This document shows positions 9,345 through 20,819 of a stretch of DNA of 27,718 nucleotides, in pieces; positions within the stretch are counted from its first letter, which is position 1, and the number at the start of each line of letters is the position of its first letter. The notes beneath the pieces are model-generated. The model did not search any database. It had not been told where the DNA came from and saw nothing but the letters and a program-made list of their open reading frames with translations. Source of the DNA: Isohypsibius dastychi (taxonomy: Eukaryota; Tardigrada; Eutardigrada; Parachela; Isohypsibiidae). The stretch lies in assembly GCA_034696485.1 (NCBI GenBank), contig JAQIWT010000219.1:1-27718 (forward strand), read 5' to 3'. A program made the translations under genes and the position numbers.

Positions 9345-11183
9345 ATGACTCCAACTCCGAAGAAAGTCTATCAGTTTTTGGCCAGACACTGTGGAATGCC
9401 CAGAAACTCCAATGTTAAAAAACCAAAGCAACAATTGAAACAGCCGACCTACGATTTAATACTACATTCATCCGAAGATATCTGCACGGTAATTATTCAC
9501 CTTACTAGCCCATGTTCATTCAGTTCACCAAATATTTTCCAGGAGACAATCCGATTGACGTTCTCAAAATGGGCAAAAGTCAGCGAAGTCCACCGACCAT
9601 TTGATGACCGGAACTACGTGTGTGTTTTTTATCCAGCCAAAAAATACTGACCTCAATTGATTATTTCTTAAGTTTTATTCGCTTCGAGAAAAATGACCAC
9701 ATGCTATCTGCTCTCGCCGGATTCCAAGAGGAAAGTCCTGCGCCATTAAAGAAAACTGCGGTCACCGAGTCACCGTCTAATTCTCAGTTTGAGATTATTC
9801 TTCGAGATGTTCCTGGACAAGTATCCGATGTACGGCTCGTTTTTCGGTTCCAATTTTTTTGTCGCAAGCCATCACTTGACTCATCTGCTTTAGACAGAAT
9901 GGACGGAAGGTATCTCGCAATACGGCGCAATCCGCGTAATGCATCGCCTTACGGAACTCGAGTTGCAAGGCTGGGATATGTAAGCTAGATTTATTCCGTT
10001 TTGAAGAATTGTTTACTTAAGTATTTAATCCATTAAGATTATTTGCGATGAAAGATGCAGCATCGCACAAGTCCTTGTTGGCCCTCCTGGAAACAGTGGA
10101 GAAATATAAGGTCACCATCGCCGATGTGGTTCTTGGGAAATTCGTTCCTCCTGTAGCAAACACATCACACAAGAAAAACAGCTCAAGTTTTGTCTCTCGA
10201 CTGCGAAGTGCTACAGACTCGGACAGCGAAAAGTCCATCTTGAGCATGCCATCTTTGCTGCCATGCCGGCAGTTATGGAATGCTTGCGGCTTTACTCGTT
10301 CGGTCATCCGACCATCGGTATCAACCTTGTCGGAGAGGAGTGACATCCGCCACAAAAACGACAAGTCAGAAAAAGGAAGAGCGAAAGTCGGCGACCTTAA
10401 GGGCGACAAAGATTCTGTGGATCAACCAGATGATCCAAGTGATGTTTGGTTCTCGTACGACGAAAACATGGATCCGGCTCCTAAGAGCTGCGATAGCACT
10501 TTGACTTTACTCTCGACCAGCGATCCGGAAGTGACAGCAGGTAAAGTCGCGATGAACATGCTGTCGGGTTTCCGGTTGTTTTACTGAGTTCCTCGCGTAG
10601 ATCTGGACAGCAGCGTCGATTCGCACAAGAATCAACTAGAAGTTCTGCGTTCGGTTCCTTGCGAAATCTCCAGACCCGGAAACTCACCCCGGTCGAATCA
10701 AACATCCGGGCCTTCGACTCCGGAAGGTTCTCCCAGGGTTCGCAGTGTCAGCATGTCCGGGGTGCGACTTATGACACGGCAGTCCGATCACACTGGAGGT
10801 GCTTTTCCTTCGAACGATTCTGATGGTGCATCAGATTGTCGCCCTTACTCGGGATCTTCAGATGGGGAATATCAAAAAGCGGTGACGACCCCACTTGAAC
10901 AAATTCCAGTTAGTGTTCATGTGGTCGACCGCAAGGTGAAGCTGGATTTTTCAGTTTCCGGTGACTATGAGCCAAGTTCCTGGTCCTCGAACGAACCCGA
11001 CGACGTTCGCTTGACTCCTCAAGAGCAATTGATCGAAAACGAGCTCATTGAGAAGTGGAAAATAGGTGAGCTTTTGGATGAAGTTGGAATTCACAAGGAA
11101 ACCGTTTGGTTTTTTCAGCGCACAAAAAGTATTTGCACCAGAAAAGCATGGGAGAATTTTATGATTATTCCACTTCCTTTTAG
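9345..11183 (+). CDS. Unrecognised 492-residue protein, seven exons
   Basis: Exons 9345-9488, 9543-9617, 9689-9829, 9894-9979, 10038-10540, 10601-11065 and 11119-11183 join in phase to 493 codons including the stop TAG. The N-terminal third looks globular: LARHCGMP, YDLILHSS, FEIILRDVPG, QYGAIRVMHRLTELELQGWD, then KSLLALLETVEKYKVTIADVVLGKF. This has the hydrophobic periodicity of helices and strands. Residues from about 205 onward are Ser/Thr/Pro/Asp-rich and likely disordered, with possible phosphosites such as STPEGSPR. The C-terminus returns to a charged helix (LIENELIEKWKIAHKKYLHQK). I assign no family. There is no signal peptide or membrane segment. The start at 9345 is the first in-frame ATG. 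The third-exon acceptor (TTCGAG at 9683-9688) is chosen by phase and is the least certain site. Confidence 0.72.
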
Positions 11184-11333
11184 TTTTTACGATAGTTTCT
11201 TCTTCTGCTTGGTTTAAGGTTTGAATGATTGTAGTAATCGATGACAGAATAACGAAAGAACGTACAATAATGCATGCATTGCAAGAAGACCGTTTTCACA
11301 TTTTGTAGAAAAAACACACCGCGGCACAAGTCC

Positions 11334-11339
11334 AATAAA
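11334..11339 (+). terminator. Polyadenylation signal AATAAA
   Basis: Canonical signal 150 nt after the stop of the unrecognised gene at 9345-11183. Confidence 0.7.
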
Positions 11340-11593
11340 ATCAAAGTGAAAAACAAAAGTCAGACGTGTATATAATCACCTTTTTATAAAGCTGTGAAGC
11401 GAGATATCTCCACCCGAAACAGAAATGAACATGGAATAAACGGTAAGTAGACAATTCCGAAGTAGATGCGATAGACAGATGTGTGGAAAAAGAGTAGATG
11501 AGCTAGCGCAACTTAGATGATGGGGACTCGTAGCAAGATATACTCCAGATACAGGTTTCATCAGCCGGAAAGCATAATTTGGTTGGGAATCTC
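11340..11593. other. Convergent 3' region of the 492-aa gene and rab-1
   Basis: The two genes converge here. The stretch holds the 3' UTR of rab-1 on the minus strand. Only a TATAAA-type variant signal (near 11382) is visible for that strand. Confidence 0.4.
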
Positions 11594-12896
<1,303 letters not shown>

Positions 12897-13609
12897 CCCA
12901 GAACTCCAACGACAGTGTAACTAAAGTTTCCCGATGAGAATCAGCTTAATGGAAACAGAAACGAGAACGGATTTTCGAAGAAGAGAGTTCCACCAGCGAC
13001 GATGAGAAGGATGATGTTTTCTCGATGAGAAATTCTGATGGGCCGTGCAGCATGGCAGAAAATATCCACCCAGGCAAAGTGTACGAGGTTACGTAGCGTT
13101 TGGAATGAGCCATACGGCATGGCACTTGCACGCCCTGGTATCATACTTTCTTTCGGTGTTTGAATCCATAGAATTTTGTTATGCATAACCTATGTTGATA
13201 TATCGAACGTTTCTTGCAAAGTTTCTTACAAAAATAATAGAGTCAATTAATTAATTATATCTACTATGTACACTGACTGCGTGCGGTCCCTTCTTTTGCC
13301 CCAACGTAAGACGTATCCAACAGCAGGACGTTCCATCATTGGTAACGCCTACTTTTCAATTTTCAATTTTCACCCCGTTTATTTGTTGTGATAAATGTGG
13401 TGATTCATATATTTCGCTTCGCAGCTGCCTGCCCTCGCCGTTCTGCAGTAGATTTAGTTTTCATTGTGCAAATAATGAGTTTCCTCGGCATATCCTTATG
13501 CACACTTCGTGTATTAACTAACTTCGTACCACACCAGCAGTCTATGATACAACCGCATAGGATTATTTGCTGGACTTGCCTATGTTAAACCGGTGTGGAA
13601 TTTTAAATA
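12897..13609. other. Divergent promoter region between rab-1 and iRhom
   Basis: About 700 bp between two gene starts pointing away from each other. A minus-strand open frame of 81 codons (12941-13186) lies 45 nt upstream of the rab-1 ATG and has a hydrophobic stretch (ENIILLIVAGGTLFF). It could be an upstream ORF or a small gene, but I have no family match. An AT-rich block with ATTAATTAATTA lies near 13240-13260. Confidence 0.4.
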
Positions 13610-16600
13610 ATGGATCCTGACATGGCGGATATTCCCGAGGTGCCAGAGATTGTCACTGGAAACAATGGATCATCCAAGAGCATCAACGGTCCTCGTGCTT
13701 CAGCGCACCAGTTACATCGCATGGCATCGTTGAGAAGGTGAGGCGATGGAAAATAGACTTATTCCAGATCTCCGTTTATTGATCTTCCTGCTTTTCCGTG
13801 TCGTAGATCGCTAAGTTCCGGCGTGAAAAGATCTCAGAGCGCTGTTGCTCAGTTCTTGGGAGTTGATCGCGTTCCTGAGGATAATCAGCATGAGCGTCAG
13901 GCAATGTGGGAAGCCAGGAGAATGACACTGGGTAAACCTCCGACGTTCATGATTTACGAAGTTTGATTTTATTTTAATTTTCAGCTGCAGTAATTAAATG
14001 ATGTTTATTGCATGTTCGAAATCAAAATGATTCAAATTATACACTCTGTTGAATCCTGTTCACGGTACCATGTATTTTTTCCAGGTCGGCGTTTTGGCGC
14101 CAAACCCAAATCACCAGTCAGACCGGAAGCAGGTAATCACTTGTACTTGAATCATTTATTCGCACCAGTGCATCCTTCGTTTTTATTGCCTTTGAAGTTT
14201 CATGTCCAATTATAATTTTTAATTATTTCCATTGATGATTCGTTTGAAGAAATCTGTGTGAGTGCACGTTCCATTGAAATCGATTTTACTCCTCTTTTTA
14301 CCTGGTGTTGAAAAAAACGTAGGATCAATTAATTTGGAATCCGTTTACGTTTATATAACTGTCCCTCATTCTCTTCTCTGATTTCCATTCAGTGTGATTT
14401 TTTCGTTGCTTTACTCAAAGGACAGTTTAAATCGGAATAATGATTTACTTTTCAATCACTTAGGTGAAACGACTGATGCTCCCGCTCCTGTCACATCGGA
14501 TCATATTCTTCGAGAAACGCTCAAGGCTTTTAAAAAGCCGTCAGTGGCTGAGCTGGCCTGGAAACGGATTGCGAAGAAAGCAACTTCCGAACCAGGCAGG
14601 GAAGAAATCCCTGCTGAAATATTGCCGTCTACAAGTAGGGAATCAAGGACATCGCGGATGCCACCACGACCGCAAATGATGCGGATGGCCAGTTTTTCTC
14701 CGCAGGTCATCGAAGAGGTACGAGTGCAACGCATTTCGATTCGATTTACTGAGTTAGGTTTCTGAAGGTTGAGTCAGCTGAAATTGGAGATGAAGCACTG
14801 CGGGATGAACTGTTTTTTGATGTCGCCGGAAGTCCTCCTCCTCCTGCGTTGCCACCAGCGTTTTTGTTCGCTGCTCAGGCCTTCACCTCAGCCGGTGACG
14901 GACGGCGCTCCGCCGCTGATAAACGACATGTTTTTCGGCAGACCAGAGGTGTTCCAGCTTCTGTTGCTCCCCTGGCCCAACCGGAAGATGAGACGGATAT
15001 TGTCAGTCCGGTGGATATTATGCGGTCCCGTATGCAGCCAAAAAGAAAATCTAGACTTTATGGAATGGGCTTCTTCAGCACGATTTGTCCCCAGCGATTT
15101 CGGCGCAATGTTGATAAAACAATTCAGGAGCAGATGTACGAACTTCTGGATCACCGGTTAGTCGCGCTTGCAAAGCTCTGCTTACTCCATCATCTGAATC
15201 GGGCTTTTTTATGGCAGGCCATTCTTTACCTACTGGGTGACCATAGTGCAAACTCTAATTTTGGTTGTTTCGTTAGCCGTTTATGGATTCGCTCCAGTCG
15301 GCTTTGACTTCAGGCAGCAACACTCGTTGGTAAATATTGACTCTTTCGCGTTCGTTTCTGTATCGAATTATGAATTATCTCTGTTCTCTCAGGTGTTGGA
15401 AACGAGTTTGACGTTGGAGACAGTAGATTACCTCGAACCGGAGAATTTCTGGTTGGGGCCTAGAGCTGTAAGATAATCGTGACAGTTGGAGTCGGGTTCA
15501 TAGTTCTAATTTCCAGGCACACCTGATACTTCTCGGAGCCAAGTATGCACCTTGTATGAGACCGGATGAGCATATTGCGAAAAAAATCGCGAAAGACAGA
15601 AGCACAGAAAATCAGACGGCGTGTTGCATTCGTAATGATCGATCTGGATGTGTTCAAAGCCCTCGGGAAAAGTGCTCCGTGAGTTTGCATTTCGATGAGC
15701 TTTCGCAAAATTTTGATTCTTCTAATTCATTCTGTTTTCTTTCTGAGAATGTGCTTTCAAAGTAGTGTTCTTTTTGCAGAAAACCATGGCGACTTTCCAC
15801 AAATGGCCAATTTCGGTCGCCAACGAATCACACGGTCGGGTGTCTGGATCTGTTTGTGGATTGGATCCAGAATATTGTTTGGAGCCGGCTTCGCGAGGAG
15901 CACATGTTTGGCCGGACGATATCACGAAATGGCCGATTTGCACCAAGAAGGCCAATGTCAGCAGTCCACATGCGCCGATGCATATGACCTGTGAGGTAGG
16001 GTGAAGATGATACCTTTACAGCTTGTTCATCCTGTCACTGAATGCCGGAAATGATTTTGACAGGTTGTTGGACATCCGTGCTGTATGGGGATTCAGGGCG
16101 AGTGTCGAATTACCACTCGAGAATATTGTGACTTTGTTCAAGGATATTTCCATGAAGATGCTCTTTTGTGCGCTCAAGTGTCCTGCATGGATAAGATCTG
16201 CGGGATGCTGCCTTTCTTTGACCCGGAAACTCCTGATCAGTTCTACCGGCTCTGGACTGCGATATTCTTGCATGCTGGGTGGGTATAGTTCTCGTAGATT
16301 TTGATAGGAATAAGCAGCAGATTAGTGATGAGATGTTTTGCAGACTGGTTCATCTGGCTGTGACAATATTGTTTCAATATTTCATCATGCGTGACACTGA
16401 AAAGCTCACGGGATTTGTCCGCATGGCTCTGATTTATTTTGTCAGCGGAATCGGGGGAAATCTTGCCAGCTCCATATTTACTCCTTACGTCGCTGAGGTA
16501 ACGCTTCGATTCCCTTCTTTTGAAATCCGTCTTTCTAACTTTAAGTGACCTTTACTGAAGCGTGAAAGTTTGTGTTACTTGTAATTGCTGTTTCCTGAAC

Positions 16601-17124
16601 ATCTGAATAATTTTGTGTTTTAGGTCGGACCGGCTGGATCTCAGTTTGGAGTATTTGCGTGCTTGATTGTGGAAATAATTTATTCGTGGCGCCTGGTTGA
16701 AAAACCGTGGATTCCTTTGTTACGGATGCTCGGTATTGCACTTGCCCTCTTCGTTGTGGGCCTGTTTCCGTGGACCGACAATTATTCCCATATTTTTGGT
16801 TTCTTCTTTGGATTTTTTCTTTCACTCGCACTGTTGCCTTATATAGCTTTCAACGAGGAGGACCGAAGATGTAAAATATGGTAAATATTGTTTTTATCGA
16901 CTTGAATATTTTTTTGGTGTTAATGTTTTTTTCTTCCGAATTCCAGGATTGTGATCGGCTCGCTCCTCGCTGTTGCCGGACTTTTTGCGGTCCTGATTGT
17001 TTTGTTTTACGTCCATCCAATCTATGATTGCAACGCTTGTTCTTATTTGAACTGCATTCCCTTCACCGAAGGATTCTGTGATAACCAGAAAATCAATATT
17101 ACGGAAAAGAAAACTGAAATGTGA
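13610..17124 (+). CDS. RHBDF: iRhom (inactive rhomboid, RHBDF family)
   Basis: Catalytically dead rhomboid of the ER/plasma membrane. In animals it binds client proteins such as ADAM17 and EGF-family ligands and controls their exit or degradation. Thirteen exons in phase: 13610-13737, 13807-13931, 14085-14132, 14464-14717, 14768-15156, 15218-15329, 15393-15467, 15517-15678, 15780-15995, 16064-16278, 16344-16497, 16624-16880 and 16947-17124. They give 770 residues. The long cytosolic N-terminus has the family block SLRRSL...[17 protein letters not shown]1 is in [19 protein letters not shown]. The large luminal loop has the iRhom-homology signatures QENFW-like [35 protein letters not shown] and [17 protein letters not shown], with many paired Cys. 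The six-TM rhomboid core follows, plus a seventh TM near the end. At 628-631 it has GPAG where proteases have GxSG, so the nucleophile serine is lost. The preceding proline is typical of iRhoms. Confidence 0.96.
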
Positions 17125-20100
17125 TGATTCGACAGCAATCGCATTGAGCATTTTTTATCGAAGTTCCTGCATTGTTTTATACTTTTTTCCAGAAACGAAA
17201 ACTTATGCCAATCGGCAGCTCAAGACACTCCTGCTGTTATTCCTTATTGTTTTTTGTACAACTGTCTTTCGGGTGATATGATTCTGTTTCTCCGTTATTG
17301 TTCTGTCACAGTGAATTCTTCGTATTCAAAAACCCGCAAGAACCGCATTGAAATCCGCAAAGACTCGTGAATTTAACTAAATATTATGTACTAGTAGACG
17401 TCAAAAACAGATATTAGAAGTCAAGAACAAAAAAAACAGGAATATACGGTCAAGTGACGCACACTCAACTCGCGAACATATTTCCAGCCGGAAAGGTCAC
17501 CAGCTGTTCGGGCTTTTTCTGCTGGTTCCTTCCTTCCTTTCTCTCCTCCCATTCCGGGCGCGCACTCACTGAACTGACACGTGAGTTTATTATAGGCCGA
17601 GAGTCATATCGTTCCACCGCTTTGGGGATAAGGCCTTCATTTTCCAGCCACCCTTCTTCCTCTTCTTTCTCTCTTTCCGTCGCCCATCAGTCTACTTCGC
17701 ACGCATCGCTCCGCGAACCCCAACATCAACTCTTCACTCGTCAACATTTCAACTTTGTTTTTACCCAGGACCTCGCAGCCCTAATCGTATCAAATTGCCT
17801 GCACTCTTTCGACCCTTCCGATCATCTCACATCTTGTTGACTATTTCTCCAGCGGAATCTGGGGGATTGTTGAAAGTCTGGCTGAATCTGAGGAGCAAAG
17901 AATTTCTCTCGGAGCTTTCAGAGCATCTTGTGTTTTGTGAAGAAGATGAAAACGGATACGTGAACGTCTCAGAATCGCTGTCTAAAATAACTCGGGGGTT
18001 CCTCTGACAGTCTTGATTTTCACATTTGCCAGCCCGACTTTCCAGAGACCGGAAGGATAGAAAAATTGCTGAAATATTCGTCCATCAGCAAGGGGGAGCT
18101 TGAACTCCTTCCAGCCCGTCATCTCAACTTCTTTGCGTGCCCGCGGATCACTCGCAACGGATTGATCGACAGATCTATTTCACTCTGTGAAAATTGATTG
18201 CATAAATTCATAACTCCGAATCTGCCCGCCTTTATTGGTCCTGACACATTTGGACAACTTTGATTCTTTGTTCTCAGGTAAGAAACGAGTTTGCCGTTTT
18301 TGACATTCAAGAAAACTCGAGAACCATCAGCGACCTCACGCACCAGTTTCTAAAACTGCTTTTGACAGTTTTGGATTAAATACCGTGGCTGTTTCGAAAA
18401 CGCAATACTGTTTTTCTGAACAAACTCAGAGGTGTAAGAGTGATCCTGTTATTACTTTGGAAAAATACGGATGATTTCCTGTCATCACCGGAAGTGACCG
18501 CTTCGATTTCGAAGGACTTGCATCTTATGAATGAAACAGACTTCGAGTTTTCCGGAGTTTATTTTCACGTTCGGAACAGAACATGTTTCCATTGGTTCGT
18601 GAGGCACGTTAATTGAACAACGATAAAGACGTCTGGCTCCTCTCTCTCCCTCTTGTGCGCGAGTCAGTTGCAGGCTTTGGAAGCTGTAATTACAGAAGCA
18701 TCGATTTGCTTCCGACATCGTCACAGCTGTACATCATTCCCCACTCACTCACATATCGCACAAAGATTCCCTCCTTCCCTTCAGTTCGCCAACTCTGCCT
18801 GCATCTTCTTACGTAATCCGAAAGTGAACTCCATTTCCGTCGAGATCGCAAAAGAGCAATGCGCTGAGCAGATTTGATAATAGCGCCGGCAATTGATACT
18901 TGGATCAAAAGTTCAGTGTTTGTCCCAAACAGCAAGTTCTCTGTTGCGATGACCTTAGTGGATAATTGCCGTGACGTGCGCGACGCGTTTTTCCATTTAA
19001 AATCGATTCCATGACAAGCTGGAATTTCTTATTGCAGTTTCGCAAAGTTGGTCCTACAGGAAACAGATTCACCCAGATGAAATCCCCTAAAATCAGGTTA
19101 ATCCCTAATTAGATACTCTTCTGCGTCATTTGAAATAATGGTGACGCAGTCGGCGTTTTTCTTCGAAGATAAAGGCGTTTTAGGTGGAAGAGGATCATGG
19201 CCTTTTTTATGAATAATGTTACGATCGCTTTCCATTAGATTATTTAACAATAGAATTAATTTAACGCTGCGTTTTCTGACATTTTCATTTTCGGAAATTG
19301 TTTTTGCAAGAAAAGTTTGGAAAAAGGTCCTTCAGGGTTTTGTCCTTCAACTTTCTCGAGCTTTCGTCTTGGAGAATTGCGGAGAGACTTCCGATGCCGA
19401 CCACGGAAGCATGACGTGCTTTGTATTGTGTCCTCCGAAGAAGCACTGGGCGTACTTGAATGAGGAGCGATGGTTGCCTAGCCCGCATATAGATTTTGAA
19501 CTAATCCGATGATAGCAATCCATCTCAGCTGTTGGGGAATATATCCACTTGAAGACGCAATGCCAGTCGATTGCGCACGAGCAACCCGTCTGAAAACCAT
19601 CAATAAATTAGAACTCTGGGCACGCAAGCCAGCCATTAGTCCCGTTAGCTTTCCCTCTCATATTCTCGATATTGTAATTAGCGGTGCTCTGTGAGAAGTT
19701 ATGTTGTTGCTGCAGTATTTCATCCCGTAATCTGGAATCTAGGCGAGTTCATTTTTTTCTCGAACCGGAAATGTCTCTTGCTTGACTGGATCACAGATGA
19801 CTTTTTTTTATTGTTTTCAAATGTTTCACTGGCCTGACCCAAGTTTATTACTATAATTTGCGGCATATTCGAAAACATCCGTTATGCTGCAAGGGAGCTG
19901 ATCTCTCTCGAGATTGAGAGCTTGTTGATTCGCTTCGTGTGAACCATTTTGTATTCGTTTTATTGTTTTATGGAAATGATGTAACATTCCCTTCCGTTGT
20001 AATTTTACAGAGATTTGACTAAGAAAGCAAAGGAATAATTGTTTTAGGTCGTCTTCGGAAATGATCGTCATGCAAATAATTAATGAGGATGGATTGAGCC

Positions 20101-20819
20101 CGTTTGCAAACTTGAAAATATTTTCTCGTTGATGATTATTCGGTCAGCCGATTACCCATAATCTGCATATCTTGTGACGGCAAACCACGTTGCACGTTAC
20201 AACATTAGCTGTTTGTTACAAAGGTTATTTCTGAGATGGGATATTAACCGGATCATTCGATTTTGCAGACACGTGAGAATGTGAGTGTCTGAAGTGCGCG
20301 AAGTTAATCGCTGACTTTTTAGCGTCCTTTTAAATTCGTGAAACGCCGATTTCAAGGAATCGGTCGAACGTAAAAGTAGGGTCGAGTGAGTTTATCCGAT
20401 TTGGAATAATCCTGTAGCGGGGGGCTCGCTCGCAAACCCCGTGATTCGCAGTGGCCAACAAAACGTCTGGAATAATAAATGAATCCTTCCCGGCAGACTT
20501 CTTTCTCAAGACACTACAAGGCCCCCGACTCCTAAATTCACTAGCCGTAAAAATCGATCATTTCTTGGAGCGTTTGTTAAGGGGCAGGGTTGTTCTTTGT
20601 TTCCGGCGAGGTTATAACGTTTTGCTGTTTTTCTTTGACAGATACAACGCTCGGAAAGTGGGATGAACTAAGACGACTTTTTTATGACCGTCAACCATTG
20701 ATCAGTGCAGTTTATACGGCAAGTGGTATTTTGATATTTCCGCCATCATCCCGCCGCATTCGTTGCTTTTACGGACCTACAAATTATGAAGACATATTAT
20801 TCGACAAACACATTCTCTC
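17125..20819. other. 3.7-kb region without recognised coding gene, upstream of egl-10
   Basis: Holds the iRhom 3' UTR at the left, then presumably the promoter, leader exons and leader introns of egl-10. Visible items: a CT-rich stretch about 17500-17720, typical of a promoter or 5' leader; and an AG|GTAAG site with a pyrimidine tract at 18261-18285. A second pyrimidine-rich block lies about 18640-18800 with an E-box CAGCTG near 18722. Late acceptor-like sites include TTTGACAG at about 20634-20641. Many frames of 60-130 codons occur on both strands; none has codon structure or motifs I can support. Confidence 0.45.

Noticed and set aside
17454-17840. 128-codon plus-strand frame
   Set aside because: Ser/His/Phe-rich composition follows from a CT-rich leader-like tract. 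No domain and no supported splice join to egl-10.
18119-18343. 74-codon minus-strand frame
   Set aside because: Isolated, no family match, lies in the egl-10 upstream region. No polyadenylation signal or splice context supports it.
20416-20445. GC-rich potential hairpin (CGGGG...CCCCG)
   Set aside because: Stem of only about five pairs. Too weak to call a structured RNA.
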